A stretch of DNA of 64,000 nucleotides from assembly GCF_026151205.1 (NCBI RefSeq), contig NC_087078.1, positions 17,067,118-17,131,117 of the forward strand, in the 5' to 3' direction. How positions within the stretch are numbered: the first letter of the stretch is position 1; the number at the start of each line of letters is the position of its first letter. A program made the position numbers and the translations under genes. The stretch is from Bolinopsis microptera (Eukaryota > Ctenophora > Tentaculata > Lobata > Bolinopsidae). The notes beneath the pieces were generated by a model. That model had not been told where the DNA came from, ran no database searches, and saw only the letters and a list, made by a program, of their open reading frames with translations. Shown here one piece after another: positions 12,468 through 21,508 of the stretch.

Positions 12468-14264
12468 TTAAATCTCAGATTCTTTGTCCATGATTTGAGG
12501 GCAAATTTCATATTCGTTTCTGTGTTGCACCTCCTCAGAATGCACATTAGCAATAAAGTCTTCCGTTAGTCGCAGCTCTAAACCTTCGACATCGCTGATA
12601 TCTTTTGGGACCTCTGCATCTGTATTGATAGTTTGAATGATAAATTCGGGATCTAGTCTCTGCTCATGCTGGCCTTCCTGGAGATGCACCTCGGCAATAA
12701 CGTCTTGTGTTACTTCCGACTCTAAAACCCCACCCTTATTTGTACCTTTGTGAATCTCTGGATCTTTGTTGATGGTTTGAGAGATAACTTCAGGATTTTG
12801 TCTTACAGATGGATCATGTACCTCAACTATCACGTCACCATCTGTTCTGTTCAACCAAGCACATCCGTCCTCGCCTGTAACAATTGCTGAAGATGATTCT
12901 GCTCCTTTATCTCTAGCTTGGTTCTGAAGACAGGTAACTCGAATATCTAGATCTGCTGTTGTTTTCGGTCCGTCAGCTTCTTTATGCTTTGTACCGAGGA
13001 CACTACCAGTAGTGCATGCAGGTTCTCCTCTTCGAACTTCTATCTGCTCCATCTCGATAACTTCAGGTTGAGCAGTACTGAGACGTGCGATGATAGTTTG
13101 GTGAATGGCTGAGTTGACAATTCTGGCTGAGAGTGATTGAAATAGTTCTTTGAATAATTCGGTGACAAAATCGTCATAAAGGAATGGGTTTATCACAGAA
13201 TTTATTGGCAGGATGATCATTGAGAATATGCCGTACCATGGAGTTGCATCAAGAACTTCTAGGGAGTGCAACACACAGATAACGATGAAAGGCACCCAAC
13301 AACAGAAGTCAGTAGTGATGATGATTGTTATCCTTCTACTCATTTTTCGGTTTCGGTCACTAATTTGTCGATTGTTCTGCGAATTAGTAAGACCTTTTGA
13401 GGACTCTCTGGAGACAATAGCTATCAGAATGTAGGATATTGAAATGAATAGGAAGCAAACAAAGTTTACGGCGAGTATCGCCCAAACGAAGTTTCTCTGG
13501 GGGTCGTTGTTGTCGACAAAATACTTAAACAGGCAGACGCCGTCATTTCCGTAGAAATCAAGCTTTGTGACCGTATCGGTGTGGTCTGGATATCCTACAT
13601 CATGGGAGAACATGCCACGGTACATTTTTAGGATCGTCTCCCAACTCAGGTTTTTTCCTTTCATCCGTCCATAGTAAGCTTCAAGGACTGCGAGGACTTC
13701 TTGTTTGTTTTGGGTTCCGATGAAAAGTTTAAGCTCATCAGCAAATTTGTATCCATTTACAAAAAAGTTCTCAAATGAACTAATTATTGGTGTAATAGCA
13801 ATGGCTGCAGATGTCATGAAGATGCTAAGAACCCCAAGTGCAACCTTAAAAGATTTTACAATGTTGACTTCACCTGGGACTCTGAGTGAACCCTGTATTC
13901 CATTTAGCCTAATGGTGCTCAATCCCGCCATAGCAAACAAAGATATCTGGGATCCTATGGTACTGAAAACACCTATCGTTGACCACTGAAAGCTAGTCAT
14001 CCATTCGATTTGACTTTTACAGTAGTCTTTCTTGAAAATAACCGCGTCATATATTACTATCACCAATAAATAGCAACCTACTAAGAAGTCTCCCAAAGAT
14101 ATCAAGATTATTAAGGATTTGTTAGCCAAGGCAACAGATGTTCTGCTGTGTTTTAGAGATCCTACGTTCTTTACCATTACGATCAGGTTTGCCACAACAG
14201 CTAGCCCCCCTATGATCAATGAGCTTACTTTCAGAGCTAAATTTTCCAGTATCTGTTTGAGCAC
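12468..14264 (-). CDS. Seven-helix domain and cytoplasmic tail of an SRCR/LDLa class A GPCR
   Basis: This is the 3' part of the large receptor locus. In order it has TM1 (ending VVANLIVMV), TM2 with a GD pair, TM3, TM4, a long second extracellular loop, TM5, TM6 with CCWVPF, and TM7 with the class A signature NPFLY. An acidic tail of about 220 residues follows. The tail holds three imperfect repeats of roughly 45 residues, each starting like DVIVEVH, DVIAEVH or DFIANVH. The frame has no ATG here. It opens after a stop at the end of the LDLa-coding frame, and the two frames overlap at 14237-14264, so the 7TM part is one base out of register with the LDLa part. LDLa repeats followed by a rhodopsin-like domain recall the relaxin-receptor/GRL101 type, although no leucine-rich repeats are seen here. 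Ligand unknown. Confidence 0.85.
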   Translation of the reverse strand: MLKQILENLALKVSSLIIGGLAVVANLIVMVKNVGSLKHSRTSVALANKSLIILISLGDFLVGCYLLVIVIYDAVIFKKDYCKSQIEWMTSFQWSTIGVFSTIGSQISLFAMAGLSTIRLNGIQGSLRVPGEVNIVKSFKVALGVLSIFMTSAAIAITPIISSFENFFVNGYKFADELKLFIGTQNKQEVLAVLEAYYGRMKGKNLSWETILKMYRGMFSHDVGYPDHTDTVTKLDFYGNDGVCLFKYFVDNNDPQRNFVWAILAVNFVCFLFISISYILIAIVSRESSKGLTNSQNNRQISDRNRKMSRRITIIITTDFCCWVPFIVICVLHSLEVLDATPWYGIFSMIILPINSVINPFLYDDFVTELFKELFQSLSARIVNSAIHQTIIARLSTAQPEVIEMEQIEVRRGEPACTTGSVLGTKHKEADGPKTTADLDIRVTCLQNQARDKGAESSSAIVTGEDGCAWLNRTDGDVIVEVHDPSVRQNPEVISQTINKDPEIHKGTNKGGVLESEVTQDVIAEVHLQEGQHEQRLDPEFIIQTINTDAEVPKDISDVEGLELRLTEDFIANVHSEEVQHRNEYEICPQIMDKESEI

Positions 14265-15480
14265 TCCAGATTACATTCGTCAGACATGTCGAAGCAATCG
14301 AATTTCCCATTACATGTTTTATCTTTTGTAATGATACGAGAAGAGTCGCACGTGAAACCATTGGTACATGCCAACTCATCCGATCGGTCGCCGCAATTAT
14401 CAATCAAGTCACATACATTATTATCGCACACGAAATATTTATTCGTGAATAAGTTTTCACGTGATTTGGTGAAGAAAATCAGATATTTGTTGTTAGCAAG
14501 GGTTCCTATCCTATTAGGGTATTGATTGGGACAGGCATCGTATTTTGGCAGGTTCTTCAGTGGGCAAGCTGAGTTTTTACATTTTTCTGTGCAGCTAGTG
14601 AAGACATATTGTTCCCCGAACATATGCTCACAATTCTGTGTACTTTCAGGGAGATGCAACTCTGTTTTCGTGTCCACTCCAAAAAAGTGATGATCTGGAA
14701 AGATGAAAAGCTTTTGTGTGCAATGATCCTTTTTGAGATTTTTGATACTCCTAAGACCTTTTATGCAAAATGACAGCTGCTTGACAAAGCCATTTCCTTT
14801 GCTTGAGACTGAAGTGAAGATTGTCGAGGAATGTTGGGATAATGAACACATTTGTTTCTCATTACCACATGTTTCAAGTCCGTCACATAGATCGTTCAAT
14901 TCGACGTAGCCAGGATCTCCTGAGGGGCACAGGAGAACATTTTCGCACGTTTTATTGCTGGTTACTAATCTTCGGGACTTACCTTTTCCACATGTTGGCC
15001 AGATTTCCAGTTCATCAATACCATTTACACAGTCCTCTATACCGTCGCGTATCCAGGTTAAAGGTAACGTCAATTCGCCTGCTGCTGCTTTTCCAACTTT
15101 TCTTTGGCAGGTGATTTCAGTTTGATTACGACATATTGGGAGTGTTTCATCAGATCTGTCATTGCAATCCGGAAAGTTATCACACATCACGTGTTTGTGC
15201 ATATTTACACATGATTTTGAGATGTCCTGACATTGACTTTCTAGGTGATCATCGCAAATTTGAACATTCTTGTCTTTGTAGCAAATCACATATTTAGAAA
15301 TAGTTGACTTGTATCCATTTATAGTGCACGATCCTCCCTCCCTAGCTTGGTCTGTACAATTTGATTGATATTTCTTTAGATCATTGTCTGCACAATACCT
15401 ATTCTGATCTTGATCAATGCTTAGTACTCCGCACTTGGTGAAGTTGTGGATCGGTCTATCATGAACATTAAACATATATC
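14237..15480 (-). CDS. LDLa-repeat ectodomain of the receptor (downstream part of exon split by Polinton)
   Basis: This Cys-rich frame encodes several LDL-receptor class A modules, recognisable by C-D/N-x3-D-C-x-D-x-S-D-E type calcium cages: CNDRSDE, CGDRSDE and CFDMSDEC are clear, and two more are weaker. The last module ends immediately before TM1. The frame continues upstream without a stop into the Polinton target site at 15475-15480 and resumes in the same register at 29021-29101, so the coding exon is interrupted and not bounded here. The frame ends at a TAG at 14237-14239, and the 7TM domain continues in another frame. A one-base loss (natural or an assembly error) in the A-run near 14242-14246 would explain this. 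The product would be an extracellular ligand-binding stalk. Confidence 0.85.
15475..15480. repeat. Polinton target-site duplication, left copy
   Basis: TATATC immediately outside the left terminus is identical to TATATC at 29021-29026 outside the right terminus. Six-base duplications are the hallmark of Polinton/Maverick integration. Confidence 0.95.
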
Positions 15481-16618
15481 AGTAGAATAGTAAGGGTGTG
15501 TATAAGCAAGAAGATGGCTCGCAGGAGGTTGAACTACCGCTTCCGGTCGGCATGCCATCCGTGACGTCATCCCACACGGGTCGAAGTGGTGTGACGTCAT
15601 CTCACGTGTTGTAACGTGGTGCAATGCATCCTCAAATCCTGTCACATGATGTGACATCATCTCACGTGGTGTGACGTGGTTCATCTCACGTGGTATGTCA
15701 TCACCTCACATACTGTCACGTGATGTGATCTCATCTCACGTGGTTACTGCTCTCTTGCTTGCACCAGGGGGATAAATCATACCACGTGGTGTGACTCATC
15801 TCACGTGCTGTCTCATCACCTCACACACTGCCACATGGAGTGGTCTCATCTCACGTGGTGTAGTGTCATCTCACATCATGACTCATGGCTTGACCCAGGT
15901 CATGTGACCCACACAGTTATCCTATCATTATACCTTAACGTATACAGCCTGTCACGTGATTAGTCACATGATGCCAGGCATGTCCTAATATGGAATAATT
16001 CTAGTCTTATCGTCAATGTGCCTGGATCTTGTTTCAGTGCAAACACATTCAGCTTGACACGTGATTACATCAAATATTTGAATGTGATATAAGACTGCTT
16101 TAACCCTTCAGATGTGCTGTAACCCCTATCTAGCCACATGATTGCATCAATTAATAGAATGTTATATAATGCTGCTTTTACCCCTCAAATGTGTTTTAAT
16201 TTTATCTAGTCACGTGATTACATCAATTATTAGAATGAGATTAAGACTGCTTTAACCCTTCAGATGTGCTTTGACTGTATCTAGTCACGTGATTATATTT
16301 GTGTAATGCGAACTAGCAGGATTAGGTACCATATCCCTCCATATGACACACCAGTGTAGCATGAATCTGCTTCTTACACCCCTCATATATATTTAAACCA
16401 CATCTAGTCTCATGATTACATCAATTATACTAGGCTATATATTATCTTGTTTGGCATGCTGTTCAATGAGATGACATGTGTAATAGGAAACGAGCAGGGT
16501 TAGGAGGAGCTAATGAGGGGGTGAGATAACTGCATACCAGATGGTTTAAGGTTACCTAAAAATGTGATAAGTCCCTTCACTGCTCCTACACACTGCTCTC
16601 TCGAGTTGTTTTATTTGT
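15481..16618. repeat. Polinton left terminal inverted repeat
   Basis: It is the reverse complement of 27883-29020 with a handful of mismatches. The outer part (about 15590-15870) is a degenerate array of TCTCACGTGGTGTGACGT-like units rich in CACGTG. The inner part (about 16040-16430) has four diverged ~75-bp units containing CTAGTCACGTGATTACATC. Open frames inside it mirror frames in the right TIR and are not genes. Confidence 0.95.
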
Positions 16619-17110
16619 AATAAATTATTAGGATATGAATTATCATGCTTGACCCGCCTGTAACAATAGAAGGAAGGAATGACGTGTTCAATTGGCTACT
16701 CCTAGCAGTATGCCTGCTCGACAGGATACATATGACCATGATACTAGTCGAGTTGATCATACTTTTAATCCTATGTACAAGTATATTGTGACATGAGGAT
16801 GACCACTAACTCTTTCTGCTTTTATTTGATAGCCAATCAGCAAGCCAATCAAGCAGGCATACTGCAGGAGCCACTAATTGAACACGTCATTACTTCCTCC
16901 TACTACCTTACAAGCAAAAGTTATATTTATATGAGGGGAAATGGTAAAATGTTTCCTTGTATTTTACAAATACTCGTTGGTTATTAACAGTGCAGTTGAA
17001 TTGCATAACCAGACAATGTAATATGAACCCGTGTACACCACCCTCATCCATTTTCCATATAATTATCAGTTTTATCAAAATTTTGACAAGTCACATGGTG
17101 TTTTACAAAA
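16619..17110. other. Subterminal noncoding region with a 50-bp inverted repeat
   Basis: Arms at 16671-16718 and 16852-16903 are imperfect inverted copies (core GAATGACGTGTTCAATTGG) separated by about 130 bp. No gene is recognised. A TATA-like TGTATAAAAGAAAGG at 17115-17129 lies just upstream of the first small reading frame. Confidence 0.6.
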
Positions 17111-17152
17111 TTAATGTATAAAAGAAAGGATTCACAGTTGATTTTAATAACT

Positions 17153-17296
17153 ATGGATCGTTCATTACTAACCAACATGCAGAGTTTCTTCCAGAAAAAT
17201 AATGACCCGAATCACCGGCTCAAAACACATGATAATTTATTTTTGGGAGCATTGAAAGAATACAGCAAGATTAAAAAGCAGATGCAGAGAAAATAA
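17153..17296 (+). CDS. Small basic protein of Polinton, 47 aa
   Basis: The frame starts at an ATG about 30 bp downstream of a TATA-like box (17115-17129). It encodes a small, Lys/Gln-rich, probably helical protein ending KKQMQRK. It is first in the plus-strand cluster, followed 57 bp later by the next frame. I do not recognise the family. It could be a small virion or DNA-binding protein, or noncoding. Confidence 0.4.
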   Translation: MDRSLLTNMQSFFQKNNDPNHRLKTHDNLFLGALKEYSKIKKQMQRK

Positions 17297-17353
17297 TGCT
17301 CATTTCTCATTTGTTACGCTTGCTTTCGTTACTGTTTTGACTGCTCCCATAAA

Positions 17354-17845
17354 ATGACCGATCACGATAATTGGCTGGGTTATCTAGTCTCAGTTTTCAT
17401 CAATGAAATTTTGATCCAATCAAAGGAATGCTGTCCAGGATGTCATGATCAGAAAAACTCCCCACTTCTCCATGCCCACCACCACTCCGGTCTCTTGGAG
17501 AAACTTTACATGTTTCACCCTCTTGTAAAAGAAACAATGCTATCAAAGATGTCTGATTTGGTTTTAGATTATGTAACAAAGTTTCCTGATCCTGAAATTT
17601 ACGATGAAGCCGGTCAAAAAGCATTACGGGCATTTGGGAAAGATTTTTTAAATCAGACCACCCCAACATTCATTTATTACAGCCACTATCTAACACCTGA
17701 ACGGGATGAATTTCTCAATACTTTTCCTAAAATCCACATCAAGCCTATGAACATGAAGCGTGTTGCAGCGAAACTGAGTAAGAAGAAACATTCCATCATA
17801 AAAAGACAGAAAAAAGGAACATTTGATCAAAAAACTGCTACTTAA
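17354..17845 (+). CDS. Polinton conserved-type hypothetical protein with CPGC motif, 163 aa
   Basis: The ATG at 17354 follows an intergenic spacer that contains GCTTTCGTT, a motif also seen before the frame at 18381. The N-terminal third carries CCPGC followed by HAHHHS, a Cys/His cluster that could bind metal. The middle is helical and the last ~25 residues are strongly basic (KLSKKKH, KRQKKG), suggesting nucleic-acid binding or a nuclear signal. It has no transmembrane segment. Its place at the head of the structural cluster suggests a virion-associated or late protein. The function is not known to me. Confidence 0.65.
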   Translation: MTDHDNWLGYLVSVFINEILIQSKECCPGCHDQKNSPLLHAHHHSGLLEKLYMFHPLVKETMLSKMSDLVLDYVTKFPDPEIYDEAGQKALRAFGKDFLNQTTPTFIYYSHYLTPERDEFLNTFPKIHIKPMNMKRVAAKLSKKKHSIIKRQKKGTFDQKTAT

Positions 17846-17886
17846 GCAATTAAATTATTCAAATTTTACTACATATCACTTTAACA

Positions 17887-18048
17887 ATGATTGAGATTAT
17901 TGCTACCATTTTCTATACTTTTGAACTGTCAACTTTTAATAATTCACTGCATTTTAATGTGTGTGGAATCATAAATGATGCAAGCTACATTTACCTAGAT
18001 TCCAAAGAAATTTTGTTTGGAGTTGAAAATGCAGGATCTCACCAGTGA
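17887..18048 (+). CDS. Short Polinton reading frame, 53 aa
   Basis: ATG at 17887, TGA at 18046-18048. The protein begins with a hydrophobic stretch (residues ~4-20) and has no recognisable domain. It overlaps the next frame by 20 bases, which fits the compact packing of this cluster. It may be a small membrane or virion protein, or a chance frame. Confidence 0.35.
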   Translation: MIEIIATIFYTFELSTFNNSLHFNVCGIINDASYIYLDSKEILFGVENAGSHQ

Positions 18049-18229
18049 CGTTATAATTTCCGATGGTAAATGTACCCTGCAATATTACTCTCTCATGTTT
18101 GTGGCAGCTGCAACATTTCTAATTGGATTGATTCTCCAACCAGACTCAATTTATAAAGCCCTGCTAAAACATTTTAGACAACAGCTTGATGCAGGTAATA
18201 ACTTTTCAAGAATCCGAACCGAGCTTTAG
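18029..18229 (+). CDS. Small single-pass membrane protein of Polinton, 66 aa
   Basis: The start is taken at the ATG at 18029, because an earlier in-frame TTG is a poorer choice. A clear transmembrane segment is present (about residues 22-42, SLMFVAAATFLIGLILQ), followed by a basic C-terminal region (LLKHFRQQ). Small one-helix proteins are common in Polinton and adintovirus structural clusters. The exact family is not recognised. Confidence 0.5.
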   Translation: MQDLTSDVIISDGKCTLQYYSLMFVAAATFLIGLILQPDSIYKALLKHFRQQLDAGNNFSRIRTEL

Positions 18230-18380
18230 GATACTTAACTTATAAAGTATCCTCCAGATTGTATAATCGAGCTTAAAACCGCAGTAGTGAGATTTGTTTT
18301 ATTACATATGCAGCTATAAAAAGATCAGCAAGTTACAAATACACCATTTCCAATTTTGTCATTCTAGCTTTCGTTTCATT

Positions 18381-18842
18381 ATGTCTTGTGTTGTAGCGAT
18401 TGAAGGTTTTCAAATATCTCAACGATATGTTGTTAAGGAGATGACAATCCTGTTCGATTCAAACCAATACCAACACTTTCACTTCAACTGCCCGATTGAC
18501 ATGATTATTGCACCTAGAGATTGGAACACCATCCGATGGAGTGAGAACCACAATGGTTTAACCTTGACAGATAACAGCTTCCTACCATATGAAATCATTG
18601 GATATATTCTAAGCAAGATAATTAATCTTAGAATATATACTGCAGGGAATCAAGCTAAGACTGCGATATCATATTACTTACCCAACTCAGATGTGGTGGA
18701 CATTTGTCAGGAATATAATTTTAGATACCCCCTGACTCTCCCAAACTCCTCCTGTTTTGTATCTCATTCACCACGATACTGTACATTGAGCAAGGCTAAA
18801 ACTATAAAAGCATCATTACAAATATTTCAAGTTAATTATTGA
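18381..18842 (+). CDS. Polinton protein with C-terminal Cys/His motif, possible RNase H-like fold, 153 aa
   Basis: The frame is open further upstream, but the ATG at 18381 is chosen because it starts the compact domain and lies 6 bp after GCTTTCGTT. The pattern is an alternating-strand N-terminus with VVKEMTI, a central helix region, then a C-terminal block HSPRYCTLSKA. This resembles a family found in invertebrate mobile elements that I suspect has a degenerate RNase H/DnaQ-like fold. That suspicion rests on pattern memory only. No set of acidic catalytic residues can be assigned, so nuclease activity is not claimed. Confidence 0.6.
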   Translation: MSCVVAIEGFQISQRYVVKEMTILFDSNQYQHFHFNCPIDMIIAPRDWNTIRWSENHNGLTLTDNSFLPYEIIGYILSKIINLRIYTAGNQAKTAISYYLPNSDVVDICQEYNFRYPLTLPNSSCFVSHSPRYCTLSKAKTIKASLQIFQVNY

Positions 18843-18969
18843 TTTTAATTGTATAAAATGTATGATGATTTAATGTTTGATGATTTAATGTTCAATAATC
18901 ATAATACATACAATTGTTTTATTTATCTATTTAAAGCATAAAACAAAATCACTAGACAGCAAATTCAAA

Positions 18970-19633
18970 ATGACACAGCAAATGCATATAATTCTCATTT
19001 CGGAAAGTGCTTCATTGACCATTAACTTTAAAAATATGCTCGCTGTATGAAATACCAACAGGATTCTATACCACTACTCATGAAATAGCACAAGCAATTT
19101 ATGACATGTTAGAAAAAGTGACTAATGATCATGGAGACGATGCTGATGACGACATCAACACTAAAGCTGTTTTACGGTATAGTACTACGGGGACTGCTGA
19201 TCATTCCAAATTAACATTACAGCTCGAAGATAAAAAATCTGTTTTTGTTTCAAGCAATGCAACCAGTGGAAATGTGTTAAAACTTTTAGATTATAGAATT
19301 ACTAATTTTACGGCAAGAACTCTAACTATTCAAAACTATGATTTACCACAAAAGAATCAGCTTGCTTTTATATACAGCTCTATTGTTTCCAAGTCATTGA
19401 TTGATTATCGTGTATCACGTTTGTTAGATACTGCAACAATTAAATCATCTAAAAATGGTGAGCATTGTATATTTGATGTTCAGAATCCAGTTTTCCATGA
19501 CATCTCTACAGCAAGTTTTATTGATATTAGTTTTGAAATCCGAAATGTAAATGGTGCATTTATTGAATTTCAGAATAATTTATCAACTATTTTAACTTTG
19601 GGAATTAGGAAAAAGCTAAATTCTGCTATATAA
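18970..19633 (+). pseudogene. Polinton virion-protein-like gene, apparently frameshifted
   Basis: A 26-codon frame begins at the ATG at 18970 and stops at 19050. An overlapping frame one base out of register is open from about 19019 to the stop at 19633, with its first ATG at 19106 (175 aa). The region just before that ATG contains an IPTGFY segment followed by a helix (AQAIYDML), as in the N-terminal part of a larger Polinton structural protein, perhaps the minor capsid component. The remainder is mixed alpha/beta without a catalytic motif. Either the gene is broken by a small frameshift and has lost its N-terminus, or translation starts at 19106. Family assignment is tentative. Confidence 0.5.
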
Positions 19634-19659
19634 GGATCTGATACAAACCACTATCAATA

Positions 19660-19860
19660 ATGCGATATTTACTTGTTGCTGCTGATAAAAGTTCACAACT
19701 TCCTGTTGAAATTCCTGACGAGATTGTTGTACACAAGAAAGCCTCTAAAGCTAAATCTACTGCTCCAAAAAGCCCTCAAAAGATAAAGAGACTGTCCAAA
19801 GCTAAAAAAAACAAAGTTTTCAAGAAGCATAAGCAAATTTCCAGGGCAATTGCAAAATGA
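19660..19860 (+). CDS. Small very basic Polinton protein, 66 aa
   Basis: ATG at 19660, stop TGA at 19858-19860. The protein is Lys-rich from residue ~26 on (HKKASKAKS, KKNKVFKKHK), as expected for a DNA-condensing or core protein. Its stop overlaps the next start in the sequence ATGA (19857-19860). It is first in a chain of four frames linked this way. No domain is recognised, and the core-protein role is inferred from charge and position. Confidence 0.6.
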   Translation: MRYLLVAADKSSQLPVEIPDEIVVHKKASKAKSTAPKSPQKIKRLSKAKKNKVFKKHKQISRAIAK

Positions 19861-20201
19861 GACAGGTATATGTGCCAGATAATAGTACCTACAAGATGTA
19901 TCATAATTTCTTTAACGGTAATCAAGTTGGTGCAGGTTATAACTCTCAGGGATATATTTACAACAATCATCAAGTTGGTGGTGGGTTAGGTGGTTTTTTC
20001 AGGAGTGCAATGAAATTTGCAATGCCAATTGGGAAAAAACTTCTATATAAGGGATGGGAAATAGCCAAACCAGAATTTAAAAAGATTACACAATCTGGTG
20101 TACAAGCCCTAACTCGTGTTGCAGAGGATCAATCAACAAAGGTTCAGAAGAAACTTAATTCACTTGGAAAGCGACGAAAAGTAGACGCTCTTGGATCATG
20201 A
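19857..20201 (+). CDS. Polinton minor virion protein, adenovirus pVI/pX-like, 114 aa
   Basis: The start ATG shares ATGA with the upstream stop. After a Tyr/Asn-rich N-terminus comes a Gly-rich amphipathic block (VGGGLGGFFRSAMKFAMP) and then Lys-rich helices ending in KRRKVDAL. A GGG-LG-FFR block followed by a basic helix is typical of small membrane-active or core-associated virion proteins encoded directly before the Polinton/adintovirus hexon gene. The stop overlaps the next start as ATGA (20198-20201). The role (virion interior, membrane-active) is inferred by analogy. Confidence 0.65.
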   Translation: MRQVYVPDNSTYKMYHNFFNGNQVGAGYNSQGYIYNNHQVGGGLGGFFRSAMKFAMPIGKKLLYKGWEIAKPEFKKITQSGVQALTRVAEDQSTKVQKKLNSLGKRRKVDALGS

Positions 20202-21508
20202 CAAAGTACATACATAGCTCTGAGGCAATAACATCCAACTTACTGTTATGGAATCCTATCCATACACAAACTTCCATTGCCGAGACTCATGTGCTCGAGG
20301 TATATCCTCAAACAGCTATAGACTATAGTGATACAGTCTCATTTCTCATTAAAGCCAATCCCAAACTCATGATTCATAACATTGAAATAATTACAACAAT
20401 CCGAGTTCTAACTAATGAAAATCAAAACCCCGCTGCTAATGCCAACTTATCGGTGGTTTCCAATCTAGCCAATGCTATTTGGAGGTCAGTTGATGTTGTG
20501 ATAGGAGAACAAAACCTGCTACAAAGTTTTGATAATAGTTACAACATCGGCTCCTGGTTTGATATTGCCGTGAACACCCCCAGTGAACGTTCACCCTTCA
20601 TTCATTATAAGGAGGGGTTCTATATGGACACTGGAGCATCAAAGACAGAGACAGAGAACACAACCATATACCCTGTAGCAGGTGAAGGAGGACTCATACC
20701 TCCTTTCAATGCAGGTTTGAAAACTCGGGCAGATTTAATTGATCAGGGAAAAAGTTGCACTCTGATTTCTGATCTGAACTGCAGCTTATTAAAAACAGGT
20801 AAACTACTACCGAGCAATCTTGATGTGCGGATATCACTCACAAAAAACTATGATGGGTTTGTTCTGTTAGAAGCTGCCGATGGAACTCACAAGATACATT
20901 ATGATAAATGCTATCTCAGAGTAACTCTACAGCAACCAACTGATTTTTGTCTTAATTTGATGGAGCAGAAGCTCTTAAAAACTCCAGCTGTTTACCAGGC
21001 AGAAGAGGGGAGGGTGAGTTTCCACTCCATACCAGCTGGTAATGAACTAGTTACCATCAACAACTTGTTCCCTCAAGGCACTTTACCAATTATGTTCACA
21101 TTTGGAGTGCAGGATAGATCTGCTTATGGAAATACACGCAACAAAAATCCTTATACATTCCACCCAATGAAAAAAGTACAGATTTACGTGGATGGGAAAC
21201 CGTATTTTACAAGTGCTCTGGAAGGTGCCGTTATACACTTCGACTCATTTTATCAAACTATTGGCTATAAAACAACAGGAGATTGTCAAATTGATCCAAT
21301 CAATTACATGGTACATCCTCTACTCTCTGTTGATTTAACTGCAGATAGGAATGCTAACAGACATCATTTGAATATAAGTCGAAGTGCTGTAGTGAAGCTG
21401 GATATTGAATTTACAAGAGCAGTTCCAGACGGACGTATTCTAGTGGTATATTCATACTACGATCGCATCATTGAAATTAATTCTGATCGTAGTGTTAAAG
21501 TAATATGA
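20198..21508 (+). CDS. Polinton major capsid protein (double jelly-roll hexon), 436 aa
   Basis: This full-length intronless frame runs from the ATGA overlap at 20198 to the TGA at 21506-21508. It is of the type often annotated as F54H12.2-like in invertebrates, now understood as the hexon-like double jelly-roll capsid protein of Polintons and adintoviruses. It is rich in beta strands. The C-terminal block (RAVPDGRILVVYSYYDRIIE) is characteristic, and the position between a pVI-like protein and the adenain-like protease is the expected one. The frame shows no stops or shifts, so it could make protein. It would self-assemble into virion facets. Confidence 0.85.
   Translation: MTKYIHSSEAITSNLLLWNPIHTQTSIAETHVLEVYPQTAIDYSDTVSFLIKANPKLMIHNIEIITTIRVLTNENQNPAANANLSVVSNLANAIWRSVDVVIGEQNLLQSFDNSYNIGSWFDIAVNTPSERSPFIHYKEGFYMDTGASKTETENTTIYPVAGEGGLIPPFNAGLKTRADLIDQGKSCTLISDLNCSLLKTGKLLPSNLDVRISLTKNYDGFVLLEAADGTHKIHYDKCYLRVTLQQPTDFCLNLMEQKLLKTPAVYQAEEGRVSFHSIPAGNELVTINNLFPQGTLPIMFTFGVQDRSAYGNTRNKNPYTFHPMKKVQIYVDGKPYFTSALEGAVIHFDSFYQTIGYKTTGDCQIDPINYMVHPLLSVDLTADRNANRHHLNISRSAVVKLDIEFTRAVPDGRILVVYSYYDRIIEINSDRSVKVI

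Noticed and set aside
12468-14264. Reading the 7TM frame as a separate intronless receptor gene starting at 14264
   Set aside because: It starts at GTG without an ATG, directly after the last LDLa module in the neighbouring frame. One frameshifted gene is simpler.
15421-15684. Minus-strand open frame, with a matching plus-strand frame at 28817-29065
   Set aside because: They are the two mirror copies of the Polinton TIR, made open by short-period repeats. The first also runs into the receptor exon.
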